Assembly: GCA_965279705.1 (NCBI GenBank)
Contig: OZ257257.1
Location: 3,286,001 to 3,350,000, forward strand
Source of the DNA: Stagnimonas sp965279705
Lineage (GTDB): Bacteria > Pseudomonadota > Gammaproteobacteria > Nevskiales > Nevskiaceae
Direction: 5' to 3'
DNA length: 64,000 nucleotides
Shown here in pieces: positions 55,351-64,000 of the stretch (position 1 is the stretch's first letter; each line of letters starts with the position of its first letter). The translations under genes and the position numbers were made by a program. Under the pieces are notes generated by a model. The model searched no databases. It saw only the letters and a program-made list of their open reading frames with translations, and was not told where the DNA came from.

Positions 55351-57084
55351 CTAAAACTCGAACAGGCCAGGCACCACGGCGCGCATCTCTTCCAGCAGTT
55401 TTGGATTCTGCTTGATCGCTTCTTCCAATGCGGCGTGCTGCGGCGCATCCATCGGCGGCATCAGCTTGGCGGCCTTGTCGGTGCGTTGGTAGCGCTCCCA
55501 GTCCAGCGCATCGCGGATCTCGCTCTTGGCCTCGACGTTCTTGCGCACGTCGGCTTCGGTCGCCCCGCTCATGAAGTTGAGGCGCTTGCTGGGATTTCCG
55601 CGATGGCAGGCAAAACAGAAATGCGCGAAGGGCTGCAAGTTGGAATTGGCAGCGAGCTGCACCGGCGGCTCGCCGCTGGTAATGGGCGGGGACATTTCGC
55701 TCACGTCGAGGCAGCAATACGCGGGCATGCTGTGGGCGGCAGCATCCTTGCGCACGTCGAGAATGACGCCAGGTGCAAGCAAGGCCTGCAGGGTCTTCAC
55801 GCGCGAGAAGGCGGCATCGGCGAAGAAGCTGTCGGGCAGACGATCGACACCCTGCTCCACCTGCGCCCACGCGAAGCCACTCGCATTTTTCAGTCGATCC
55901 ACGTCGTCCGGCGTGAACAGGCTCGCAAGGCCGTAGACGCCGTCGATATCGCTCGCCGTCAAAAGGCGCTTGGGCGCGCGTGGGCTCAGCGGGTCTTCAT
56001 TGGCGGGCAGCTTGGGCAGGCGGTCGAAGGCTTCGAGATCTTCGTTGGTCTTGGCGCCGTCGCCGAGCTTGATCTTGGTTTTGAACAAGCCGCGCCACCA
56101 GCCCTTGATGCCTTTCGCCTCGCCGATTGGATCGCGGTTGGGTAGGTCGGATTGCGGCACCGCGATGGGCTTGGCCTTCGCTGCCGCTTGAAGCTGGCGC
56201 AGCTCGGCAACGGCAGGGCCATCGGCTTTGAAATCGCCCGGCGCTTTCGCATAGCTCAACGCGAGCTTGAGCAGCGCGCGGCGACAGGCGACATCGGCAC
56301 ATTGATCGAGCCAGAGCTTTTGTGCCGCGACGATGAAGTTGCCGACGTCCGTGAGTTCGTCGTATCGCTCTGGGGTGGCGAGTGGCACGCTGGTGGGGAA
56401 GTCGAGATAGCGCTCGCTGCCTACCGCGGCCGTGATGCGCGCCGCGGTCTCCGGCTGGCCATTGGTCTCGTTCCAGGGCCGCACCGAAAAGATCGGCGTG
56501 CCGCCCTGGTGGCAGCTCTCGCAGATCGCGCGTTTGGCATAGACCAGCTTGCGCGCGCCATTGGCGGTGTAGTCCTGCACCAGCTGAAACTCGAAGCGGC
56601 CCGCCGCCTCGTTGTAGCTGATCACCTCGATCTCGTTGGCCTGCGCGGTGAAGCCCAGAAACAGCTGGCCGCGGGTGCTAAGGCCGAGCGAGGCCGGCGA
56701 ACCGGGTGCCTGAAAATCGGCGGCCATGAGGATGCGCGGATGCGCGTAATCGGCCTGCCCTTTCAGCAGCGAGCGGCCATCCGGCACCAGCAGCACCAGC
56801 GGCTGCGCGCCACTGGGGTCCTGCTTGGCAACAAGGGCGACGAGCTTCTCGAACGGCCAGGGCACGCCATCGGCTTGGGCGACGAGATGGTCGAACAGCG
56901 CACGCGTCCCTTCCGGCGGCAGGTCTTCGCGCGAGATGACCTTCGACGAGCGCGCGCTGGCATCCGTCACCGAAGGCCGCTTCGCCAACTCCGCAATCGC
57001 CGGCCCGTCCTGGTGCGACTTGCGGCCGCTGTAGACGGCAGCGGCGATTGCGATCGCCACCACCACCGACACGGCAAGACGCAT
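55351..57084 (-). CDS. Diheme c-type cytochrome-like protein
   Basis: 577 residues, N-terminal membrane anchor or uncleaved signal. Two heme-binding motifs, CESCH near residue 190 and CFACH near residue 500; the latter is in a context rich in conserved-looking residues (AHFCFACHRGNPSKRLNFMSG). The long region between the motifs has no recognised domain. Overlap-free but tight in the cytochrome operon (10 bp after the RoxA-like gene). Confidence 0.65.
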   Translation of the reverse strand: MRLAVSVVVAIAIAAAVYSGRKSHQDGPAIAELAKRPSVTDASARSSKVISREDLPPEGTRALFDHLVAQADGVPWPFEKLVALVAKQDPSGAQPLVLLVPDGRSLLKGQADYAHPRILMAADFQAPGSPASLGLSTRGQLFLGFTAQANEIEVISYNEAAGRFEFQLVQDYTANGARKLVYAKRAICESCHQGGTPIFSVRPWNETNGQPETAARITAAVGSERYLDFPTSVPLATPERYDELTDVGNFIVAAQKLWLDQCADVACRRALLKLALSYAKAPGDFKADGPAVAELRQLQAAAKAKPIAVPQSDLPNRDPIGEAKGIKGWWRGLFKTKIKLGDGAKTNEDLEAFDRLPKLPANEDPLSPRAPKRLLTASDIDGVYGLASLFTPDDVDRLKNASGFAWAQVEQGVDRLPDSFFADAAFSRVKTLQALLAPGVILDVRKDAAAHSMPAYCCLDVSEMSPPITSGEPPVQLAANSNLQPFAHFCFACHRGNPSKRLNFMSGATEADVRKNVEAKSEIRDALDWERYQRTDKAAKLMPPMDAPQHAALEEAIKQNPKLLEEMRAVVPGLFEF

Positions 57085-57094
57085 CAGTGCGACC

Positions 57095-59539
57095 TCACAT
57101 CAACTTCAAAAACTCGCGCAGCGCCAGCTTGTCTTCGGCCGAGAGCGACACGCCGAATTGATGGCCCTTGTTCTCCACCAGGTCGTCGCACTTCATGAAC
57201 AGCGGGCTGTGCGGATTGCTGCTGGCGAAGTTGGCTATGGGCGTGCCGGCCTTGACCGGCAGCTTGATGAAGCCCTGACCGTCTTCGCGTGGGGCCAACT
57301 TGAAGTCGATGCTGGTCACCGTAGTTTTTTGCGGACGGGCGTTGGCGTCGGCCGGGTTGTCGCTCTTCATCAGCTCGTCGAACGACAGCTCGAACTGCTT
57401 GATGCGGCCGGCGACGGTGGTGTCGAGCGTTTTGCCGTCGGCCGTCTTGGTGAGTTCGCCAATGGCGTTGTTATGCATGAAGGGCGAGGTGGCCCACACC
57501 GACAACAGCGAGATGTTGCGCATGTAGCCGGGGCCGCCTTCGATCTTCTGCTCGCCCCACTTGAGGCCACCCACCAGCGGAATCATGCGGCCGATGATGC
57601 GCGGCACGCTGCCGGGGCTCGGGCGCTCCTTATAGTCGAGTGACGAGAACTCCTCCCAGATATGGCCTTCGTTGTGGTTGTCGTGGCGCGCGCGGCAGTT
57701 GTTGGTGCCGACGATGTTGAACGGTGTGGGCTCGTCGTTACCGAGCCAGTCCTGCCCGAACACTTCGCCGCCATTCACGCCTTCGGCCGTGAACTGCTTG
57801 GGCCGGTAGTGGCCGCTGGCATCGCGCACCAGGTTCTGGGCCACGAACGCAGGGTCGTTGCGCTCGGCCTCGGTGAACTCGTTCTGCCAGTAGTCTTCCT
57901 TGCCGAACACATGACCCTCGTAAAAGCGTTCGAGTGCGGCGCGATCCGCACGCACATTTTCAGGGGCCACTTTGGTCGAGTGACAGGCCGCACATTCGCG
58001 CGCGAACACCTTGCGGCCTTGCGGCACCTTGTCGAGCTGGATGAAGGCCGAGCCCGGCTTGGCATCGACATCCTGCGCGGCCATGAGGTAAGTCGGGCCG
58101 CCGGTGACGAGGAAGGCGGCGAGGTCGTCCATCTTCGCGTCGGCGTAGTTCCAGGGCTCGCAGTCCTTGGCACACTGCGCGATGCGAAATGGTTTCTGAT
58201 GCGCCTTCTCGCCGAAGAAACTACCGGGTGTGGGGAAGTTCGGCGCCCAGCATTCTTCGGTGCACATGCCGATGTTGACGTAGACACGGATGAGTGCCAG
58301 GTGATCGCCCACCGAGTCCTCACCACCTTTGAGCACATGCTGCGTCAGCCCCTCGCGAATCTCGCCAGTGACCGGGTCTTTCATGCGGTTAGTGAACACG
58401 CGCCGGTTCTGGAAATCCATGATGTTGTTCTGCGTGCCCGGATTGTTCATGAAATCATTCGCCACCAGCGAGGTGTCGATGGTGCCGGGCCGGCCGGCTT
58501 CCAGCGCGATGCGCGCGAGGGCATCGTGCGGCGCGCCCTGGAAGAACATTTCCGGCTGCTTGATGTGCTGGTTACCGATGGTCGCGCTCAGGTTGTCCCA
58601 GGTCGGCTCGTTAGGGTTGGTGGCGGGGTTGGTCGGGTCGAAACCGACATGGCACTGCACGCAGGGGTGGCCGATGATGAAGCGCTTGTTCTGCTTGAGT
58701 TCGGTGGCCTCGTAGGGCGCCGTCTTGGGGTCGAACACCACCTTGCCGCTCTCGTCCGTGGTGGGGTCGGCGAAGTACTTGCGATAGCCGAGCACGCCGC
58801 TGCTGTGCGGGTCGGGGCACTTGTCCCACCAGTAGGTCGAGGCATCACCCTCTTTGCAGTCCGGGTCGTTGATGAGGCCGTATTTGGTGAAGCGCTGACT
58901 GCGCTCGCGGGTGTCGAGCCAGGGGTACCAGATGTCGGCCAGACCGTTCGGCGTGGTGCGCGAAAAGTGCTGGTAGATCTCGTCCTGATTGCCGAAGGTG
59001 CCCTTGAACCAGACATCGCGGCCACGGCGCACACGCTCGCGTGCGGCTTGGGCTTTGGCTGGGTCGGTCTTGGCCAACTCGGTGAACAGCGAGTTCACAT
59101 AGCGACAGGATTCAGCGTCATAACCGGTCGGCTGCGCCTGATCGCAGGGCGGCGGTGCGGCCTGCGGGATGGGTGCAAAGCCCCAGGTGATCTTGCCCTT
59201 GAACTCGTGCGTCGCCGGGCTGGTGCCGGGGAACCACACCTTGCGCGCGGCGAGCGTGGCGTAGAAGTTGGCGTTGTACCAATCACGGCGCGCATTGAGT
59301 TCGGGCGTGCCCTTGTAGATACCCAGCGGCAAAAGCTTTTTGGCGTCGAGGTCTTCGAGCGTCACCGAGCGCAGCGTGTGGCGGTAGGGCGTGGTGGGCA
59401 CCGGATACTTGCCCGGTTCTGGCCAGTAGTCCGCCCCCGCATCGACCATCGACGCGGCAGGCGCGGTGACGGCGGTGGAGCGCGCTGCAAAAGTGACGAT
59501 GCCGACCGCAGCTAGGGCGATGTACAGGGCAGCGCGCAT
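57095..59539 (-). CDS. Large diheme cytochrome c, RoxA-like
   Basis: 814 residues with a signal peptide. Heme motifs CVQCH near residue 300 and CAACH near 525. Between and after them lie segments resembling rubber-oxygenase RoxA and the MauG/peroxidase group, notably GTNNCRARHDNHNEGHIWEEFSS near 620. RoxA is about 680 residues, so this is longer. It could be an oxygenase or peroxidase-like enzyme; the substrate is unknown. First gene of the cytochrome operon (59539 to 53639). Confidence 0.5.
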   Translation of the reverse strand: MRAALYIALAAVGIVTFAARSTAVTAPAASMVDAGADYWPEPGKYPVPTTPYRHTLRSVTLEDLDAKKLLPLGIYKGTPELNARRDWYNANFYATLAARKVWFPGTSPATHEFKGKITWGFAPIPQAAPPPCDQAQPTGYDAESCRYVNSLFTELAKTDPAKAQAARERVRRGRDVWFKGTFGNQDEIYQHFSRTTPNGLADIWYPWLDTRERSQRFTKYGLINDPDCKEGDASTYWWDKCPDPHSSGVLGYRKYFADPTTDESGKVVFDPKTAPYEATELKQNKRFIIGHPCVQCHVGFDPTNPATNPNEPTWDNLSATIGNQHIKQPEMFFQGAPHDALARIALEAGRPGTIDTSLVANDFMNNPGTQNNIMDFQNRRVFTNRMKDPVTGEIREGLTQHVLKGGEDSVGDHLALIRVYVNIGMCTEECWAPNFPTPGSFFGEKAHQKPFRIAQCAKDCEPWNYADAKMDDLAAFLVTGGPTYLMAAQDVDAKPGSAFIQLDKVPQGRKVFARECAACHSTKVAPENVRADRAALERFYEGHVFGKEDYWQNEFTEAERNDPAFVAQNLVRDASGHYRPKQFTAEGVNGGEVFGQDWLGNDEPTPFNIVGTNNCRARHDNHNEGHIWEEFSSLDYKERPSPGSVPRIIGRMIPLVGGLKWGEQKIEGGPGYMRNISLLSVWATSPFMHNNAIGELTKTADGKTLDTTVAGRIKQFELSFDELMKSDNPADANARPQKTTVTSIDFKLAPREDGQGFIKLPVKAGTPIANFASSNPHSPLFMKCDDLVENKGHQFGVSLSAEDKLALREFLKLM

Positions 59540-59638
59540 GGGTTCTCCTCTCTCGTTATTTTGGCCTTGCCGGTCTCGTGCCCGAGACCCTGCTGGGATG
59601 CGCGAGTCTAGGCCCGCGTAGGGGAAGCGACAAGGCAG

Positions 59639-60277
59639 TCAGTTTGCCGGCAGCGGTATGCGCAGCAGCACTTTGGTGCCGCCTTGCGTGGCCTCGTCCC
59701 AGGCGATGTCGCCGCCGAGGCCCACCGCATGCTCGCGCATGTTGCGGGTGCCCTGACCATCGCCAATGCCTTGCGGCGTGTAGCGGCCGAAGTCGGTCAC
59801 ATCCAGCACCAGCTCGCCGGCCAAGTGGCTGATGCGCACCCGCAGCGCCTGCGTCTCGCTGTGGCGCAGCGCGTTACTGATGGCCTCGCGCACGATGCGC
59901 GCCAGATGCAGCACCTGTGCCTGGTCGAGCGCGGGATTAGGCATGTCCTCGGCCTGCTGCCAGGCCAGGGCAACGCTGGCGGCATCGAGACGTTCCATCG
60001 CTTCGGCATGGACGGCATCGAGTGCGGCCGACAACGGCCCCGGCGGACGCGCCGATTGCGACACCACATCGCGCAATATCTGCAGCGCCTCGCGGGCACG
60101 GTCGGCCTGTTGCGGCGACTCGGCACCGTAGACAAGGTCGAGCAGCTTCGCGCCCAGATCGTCGTGCAGGTTCTGGTAGATGCGCTGGCGCTCTCGCAGC
60201 AGCGCCTGCGCCTGGACCAGTGCCGTATCTGCAGCGGCCGGCGTGGCAGCGGTCGCAGCGCGTGGCCAGAACCTCAT
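59639..60277 (-). CDS. Soluble NarL-type histidine kinase lacking a sensor domain
   Basis: 212 residues. HisKA_3-type dimerisation helix with the phospho-accepting His in RIYQNLHDDLGAKLLDLVY (about residue 38) and a HATPase domain (REAISNALRHSET, then GQGTRNMREHAVGLGG). No membrane segment and no sensor. It is coupled to the upstream Ser/Thr kinase gene by a 4-nt overlap, which suggests the kinase acts as its input or regulator. Confidence 0.85.
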   Translation of the reverse strand: MRFWPRAATAATPAAADTALVQAQALLRERQRIYQNLHDDLGAKLLDLVYGAESPQQADRAREALQILRDVVSQSARPPGPLSAALDAVHAEAMERLDAASVALAWQQAEDMPNPALDQAQVLHLARIVREAISNALRHSETQALRVRISHLAGELVLDVTDFGRYTPQGIGDGQGTRNMREHAVGLGGDIAWDEATQGGTKVLLRIPLPAN

Positions 60278-62703
60278 GATTTCGTACCGCTGGCCGCAGG
60301 CGGCGTAGCGCGGATCGCCGCCAGAAAACCCTGCACCTTCACCACCCGCGGATGATCCGGCTTGAGCACGGTGAGCAGGATCGGCAGCGCATGTTCGAGC
60401 ATCGTGCGCGCCTCCGCGTTGCGGCCGGCGACGTGCAGCGCCTGGCCGTATCCGGCCTCGAACACCGCGACGTTGAAGCTGTCCGCGCCGAACACGGCCG
60501 TCGCTTCTGTACGTAGCGCCTTGTAGAGCGTCAGGGACTCGGCGATACGCTGCTGGTCGATGAGAAACAGCCCCAGATCGTGACGCGCCCTGAACGGTTC
60601 CGGGTGCTTCGCACCCATCGCTTTCGGCAACCCGGCAATGGCGTGGCGGAACAGGCGCTCGGCCTCGGCTACGTCTGCCGGCACCCCGGTCTGTGCCAGG
60701 CCGCGCGCCAGATTGCGTTCCCCCATCAGCGCCGAGCGGCTGTCGGCACCCATGGTCTGCCGCGCCGCTTCGAGATTGGCCTTGCCCAGCACTGCGGCTT
60801 CATCCCATTTTTTCTGGTTGAGCAGGGTGTTCACCAGGTTGCCGCGCGATACCACCGTGCTGAAGCCTCGTTCGCCGTAGATGACGACATTGATCGGCTC
60901 CAGCTCGCGCAGCACCGCCTCGGCGGCGGGAAAATCACCCGCGCTCATGTGCAGCAGCGCCATCTCGTTGAGGGTGGTAGCAGTGAGCGGATGCTGTGGC
61001 CCGAGCGCGCGACGGGTACGCAAAAGCAGGGCCTTCTGCGCCGCGAGTGTGTCGGCGGTGTCGTCGCTCGAAAGGCGCCGTGCATAGGTGAGCCGATAGA
61101 CGTTGTAGAGCGTGTAGAGATCGTCCTTCGGCAGGGTCGCTTCGCTCTCGGCCACCACCGTGTGCAAAAACGCGATGACGTTCTGGTAGTCCTCGCGCGC
61201 CATCTGCTGGTCGGCAATGTGACCGGCCAGCACCATGCGCAGGCGCTGGGCCTCACCGGTGGCGGGTGGCAGTTGTTCGCGCAGTTGCAGCAGCGTTTTC
61301 AAGGCGCCTTCGCGATCGCCCGCCTCGCCACGCGCCGTGGCGTGCAGTGCTTCGATCTCGATGCTCAGCAGCGGGTCTACATAGCTACCTGCGGGCACGG
61401 TGGCGAGGCGCTCGCGTGCTTTCTCGAACAGCGCCAGCGCGTTGGGGTGACGCTCCAGTGCCTGCTGTGTACTGCCCAGCGTCTTGTAGAGCTGTGCGGC
61501 CACCAGCGGCGGCACGCTCAAGTCGGTGGCCAGCACTTTTTCGGTATTGGCGAGAAAGCCCTCGAGCGTGCGCGGGCTGTCTGGCCGCGCCAGCATCGGG
61601 TCGGGTGTGGCCAGCGCGTCTTCCAGAAACTTGTTCACCGCGCGCAGCTCGGTGGCGCGACTCTCGGCCGCGTTGCGGGCCTGCGCCTCTTGCGCGCGCG
61701 CCGCGTTTTCGCTCAGTGCGAAGCGGGTGCTGATGAGCGCCGCGAGCAGCAGCGACAGCACCGCCACGCCAATCGCCGCCGACAGGCCGCGATGACGACG
61801 CACGAAGCGCGAGGCGGCGTAGGTTGCCGTCAGCGGCCGCGCCTCGATGGGGCGGTAGTCGAGATACCGTTGCAAATCGCCTGCCAGATCAGACGCCGAT
61901 TCGTAGCGGTCGCGTGCCTCGAACGACATGGCCTTGTGGATGATCGTCTCCACATCGCCACGCGCTTCCGAAACCTTGAGTGAGAGCCGCTGCGGCGCCG
62001 TTTTGCGGCGCTGCTCCAGCACCGCCGTAAGCGAGGCGGATGCCGGCTGCGGGTACGGCCGCTCGCCCGCCAGCAACTCGTAGCCGATCACGCCGAGTGC
62101 GAACACATCGCTGCGCGGGTCGAGTGCCGCGGCCTCGCCACCGAGCTGCTCCCAGCTCATGTAAGGCAGCGTGCCCAGCACTTCGCCCGCACGGGTCAGC
62201 AGCGTTTCGCCATCGGGGTCGATGACGTGGGCGATACCGAAGTCCAGCACCTTGGGCGCGCCGTGGGCATCGACCAGAATGTTGGCGGGCTTCAAGTCGC
62301 GGTGAATGACCCCGCGCGTGTGTGCAAAGTGCACGGCCTTGCAGACAGCCGCGAGCAGCGCCAGCTTGTCGCGCAGCGGCAGCGTGCGCGCGTGGGTAAG
62401 CACGTCGGCACCCGGCACGTACTCCATTGCCAGGTACGGCTGCGGGCCGCTCGGCGTGTCGGCCACATCCGCGGCGTAGAGACGGGCGATGCCGGGGTGT
62501 TCGAGCAGCGCCAGCAATTTGGCTTCGCGCGCAAAGCGGGCGCGGGCCTCGTGCGTGGTGGCCACGCCACGCAACAACTTGAGTGCAACCTGCCGCGTGG
62601 GCTGACTCTGCTCGGCCAGCATCACCCGGCCACTCGCGCCATCGCCCAGCAATTTGAGAATGCGATAAGGGCCGATACTGCTGGGTAGATCGTCAGGTGA
62701 CAT
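60274..62703 (-). CDS. Membrane Ser/Thr protein kinase with TPR-like domain
   Basis: 809 residues from the ATG at 62703; upstream frame is unlikely coding. Pkn2-type kinase domain (residues ~10-270): GDGASGRVMLAE, Lys in VALKLL, HRDLKPANIL, DFGIAH, and the APE-like segment. One membrane helix near 330 (GLSAAIGVAVLSLLLAALI) is followed by a long extracytoplasmic helical region with TPR-like repeats. Coupled to the histidine kinase gene (overlap 60274-60277). Confidence 0.9.
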   Translation of the reverse strand: MSPDDLPSSIGPYRILKLLGDGASGRVMLAEQSQPTRQVALKLLRGVATTHEARARFAREAKLLALLEHPGIARLYAADVADTPSGPQPYLAMEYVPGADVLTHARTLPLRDKLALLAAVCKAVHFAHTRGVIHRDLKPANILVDAHGAPKVLDFGIAHVIDPDGETLLTRAGEVLGTLPYMSWEQLGGEAAALDPRSDVFALGVIGYELLAGERPYPQPASASLTAVLEQRRKTAPQRLSLKVSEARGDVETIIHKAMSFEARDRYESASDLAGDLQRYLDYRPIEARPLTATYAASRFVRRHRGLSAAIGVAVLSLLLAALISTRFALSENAARAQEAQARNAAESRATELRAVNKFLEDALATPDPMLARPDSPRTLEGFLANTEKVLATDLSVPPLVAAQLYKTLGSTQQALERHPNALALFEKARERLATVPAGSYVDPLLSIEIEALHATARGEAGDREGALKTLLQLREQLPPATGEAQRLRMVLAGHIADQQMAREDYQNVIAFLHTVVAESEATLPKDDLYTLYNVYRLTYARRLSSDDTADTLAAQKALLLRTRRALGPQHPLTATTLNEMALLHMSAGDFPAAEAVLRELEPINVVIYGERGFSTVVSRGNLVNTLLNQKKWDEAAVLGKANLEAARQTMGADSRSALMGERNLARGLAQTGVPADVAEAERLFRHAIAGLPKAMGAKHPEPFRARHDLGLFLIDQQRIAESLTLYKALRTEATAVFGADSFNVAVFEAGYGQALHVAGRNAEARTMLEHALPILLTVLKPDHPRVVKVQGFLAAIRATPPAASGTKS

Positions 62704-62789
62704 GCACGGTGCCAGTGGTCCGCAAAGAGAAGCCAATACAGCCCGAGAGTGTCCATTGTCGCGCGCGATTCGGATAGCCTTAGCCGGGT

Positions 62790-63443
62790 ATGCAATCGGC
62801 TTCCTTCCTGCCCCGCACCGCACTCGTCTTGGACGACCACGCGCGCGCGCGTGGCTGGCTGGCTGCTGCCGTGAACGCGGCGTTCCCCACTGCGACTTGT
62901 GTGCAGGCCGCGACGATTGCCGAGGCCCGCCAGCACATTGCAGCGCAGCCGTTTGACCTCGCCCTGCTCGACCTCAATCTGCCCGACGGCAGCGGCCTGG
63001 ATTTGTTGGCTCGCCTGCAAGCCCAGCAACCGCCGACGCTGTGTGTAATCGCCACCATCTACGATGACGACGAGCATCTGTTCAGTGCCCTGCAACGCGG
63101 TGCGACCGGCTATGTGTTGAAAGAGCAATCGCGCGATGCGCTGGCCACCATGTTGCGCGGAATGGTTGAAGGTCAGCCGCCGCTGTCGCCAGCCATTGCG
63201 CGACGCCTGCTGCGACAGTTCGCCGCACCGACACCCGTCGCCAAAACGATCAACCCGCTGACCCCGCGCGAGAGCGAAGCACTGGCGCTGATCGGCAAGG
63301 GCTTCTCGGTGGCGCAAGCAGCGGCGGCACTCGCCGTGAGCCACCACACCGCGCACGACTACGTGCGCAATATCTACCGCAAGTTGGCCATCGCCAGCCG
63401 CGCTGAGGCCGCCATTGCAGCGCGGGAGTTGGGGCTGGCGTAG
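62790..63443 (+). CDS. NarL/FixJ-type response regulator
   Basis: 217 residues. Receiver domain with phospho-acceptor Asp in ALLDLNLPDG (about residue 61), TIYDDDEHLFSALQRGATGYVLKE, and a C-terminal LuxR HTH (LTPRESEALALIGKGFSVAQAAAALAVSHHTAHDYVRNIYRKL). Divergent from the Ser/Thr kinase - histidine kinase operon (86 bp between starts), so these three form one signalling module. Confidence 0.9.
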   Translation: MQSASFLPRTALVLDDHARARGWLAAAVNAAFPTATCVQAATIAEARQHIAAQPFDLALLDLNLPDGSGLDLLARLQAQQPPTLCVIATIYDDDEHLFSALQRGATGYVLKEQSRDALATMLRGMVEGQPPLSPAIARRLLRQFAAPTPVAKTINPLTPRESEALALIGKGFSVAQAAAALAVSHHTAHDYVRNIYRKLAIASRAEAAIAARELGLA

Positions 63444-63510
63444 CGGTGCGTTTTACGACCGATATCGAAGCCATCCCTGCCGCTACAGCACCCTTCTGAA
63501 TTCGCCCCTG

Positions 63511-63530
63511 CAAGGGCATATATGCCCTTG
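63511..63530. repeat. Perfect 20-bp palindrome
   Basis: CAAGGGCATA (63511-63520) followed directly by its exact reverse complement TATGCCCTTG (63521-63530). It lies between the response regulator gene and the truncated lipoprotein gene. It could be an operator or a processing site; no gene is assigned. Confidence 0.5.
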
Positions 63531-63618
63531 GCGTTCGACCCCCCACGTTCATGGGATGGGCGACAACGCTGTGGCTGCGCACGCTGCACGCACTTTCAAA
63601 GTCAACCCGGTGCGCGCC

Positions 63619-64000
63619 ATGATCTCCAATACACTTTCACTCCGCCGCACCGTCTGGGCCAGCACACTGGCGAGCAGCCTGACCTTGCTCGGCGGCTGTA
63701 ACGACAACAACATGGCACCGGCGCCGATCCTCACCGTGCCGACGCCGAGCCCCGCACCGGCTCCAGTCCCCGTTCCGGCGCCTGCACAGTCCATCACCAT
63801 CGTGCCCTCGCTCGGCCAGTTCAGCGCCGGCGCACAGGTGCAGTTGCGGCGGCTGGGTAGCCCACAGAGCGTGACGGGCGTGACCAACGCCGCGGGCACC
63901 GCGACGCTCGACATCGCCACGCTTACCGGCAGCGGCCCCTTGCTGGTGACACTCACCGGCGCGAGCGGCGTGACGTACTTTGACGAAGGCACGCGTCAGG
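63619..64000 (+). CDS. Putative lipoprotein, N-terminal part (cut by window edge)
   Basis: The first 127 codons of a gene running off the right edge. ATG at 63619 gives a lipoprotein signal peptide with LLGGC near residue 27, then a Pro/Ala-rich tether (APAPVPVPAPAQ) and the start of a beta-rich domain (FSAGAQVQLRRLGSPQSVTGVTNAAGTATLDI), which looks like a carboxypeptidase-regulatory/Ig-type fold. The function cannot be judged. Confidence 0.7.
   Translation, partial: MISNTLSLRRTVWASTLASSLTLLGGCNDNNMAPAPILTVPTPSPAPAPVPVPAPAQSITIVPSLGQFSAGAQVQLRRLGSPQSVTGVTNAAGTATLDIATLTGSGPLLVTLTGASGVTYFDEGTRQ

Overview
The window is GC-rich (mostly in the mid-60s % by eye), densely coding proteobacterial chromosome. 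The rsmG-parA-parB / atpIBEFHAGDC / glmU / glmS gene order, a Marinobacter-type long fatty acyl-CoA reductase, and many lipoproteins and c-type cytochromes fit an environmental gammaproteobacterium (Nevskiales/Xanthomonadales-like). That placement is an inference; there is no rRNA or tRNA in the window to settle it.

Layout. 0-5 kb: the start of a periplasmic beta-propeller sensor protein (cut by the window edge), an AEC transporter overlapping an FAD-linked 2-hydroxyacid dehydrogenase, and a DUF885 lipoprotein. 5-12.8 kb: a complete seven-gene Nit1C cluster (nitBCDEFGH: nitrilase, radical SAM, GNAT, AIR-synthase-like, two small proteins and a flavoprotein) facing a MocR/PdxR-type regulator across a 388-bp region that holds repeated palindromic sites. 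Then a secreted MORN-like protein.

14.8-21.65 kb: a Tn7-type island immediately downstream of glmS. A 2.69-kb element (18948-21640) has TGT/ACA termini, a 5-bp TGTGG duplication, three spaced left-end repeats and three right-end repeats at exactly 20-bp intervals. Its right end lies 23 bp from the glmS stop codon. It carries a hipBA-type toxin-antitoxin pair and a gene for a protein that looks like a ubiquitin-E2-like domain joined to a SEC-C-like cysteine cluster; it carries no tns genes. A second left end with the same repeat spacing (59 and 53 bp) lies at 14.8 kb. Between the two are genes for a linalool dehydratase/isomerase-like membrane protein, an MpaB-type oxygenase and a TetR regulator.

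21.7-36.2 kb: core genes on the minus strand (glmS, glmU, the atp operon, an SDR, parB, parA, rsmG), interrupted only by two small membrane-protein genes on the plus strand. 36-51 kb: a zinc-ribbon/adenylate cyclase/AAA/TPR regulator, a pair of amidohydrolases (the second with altered metal-site residues), a GT-A-like protein, a low-GC gene bracketed by integron-like core sites, an outer-membrane DUF3187-like protein, DAHP synthase, and several lipoprotein, hypothetical and TonB-like genes. 50-64 kb: a two-domain fatty acyl-CoA reductase, SH3-like lipoproteins, a four-gene cytochrome c locus with a RoxA-like diheme protein, a Ser/Thr kinase - histidine kinase - response regulator module, and a truncated lipoprotein gene at the right edge.

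The genes that look newly acquired are the Tn7-like island and the cassette-like gene at 43 kb. The operons at 5-12.8 kb and 53.6-59.5 kb are compact, overlapping transcription units that look ancestral.
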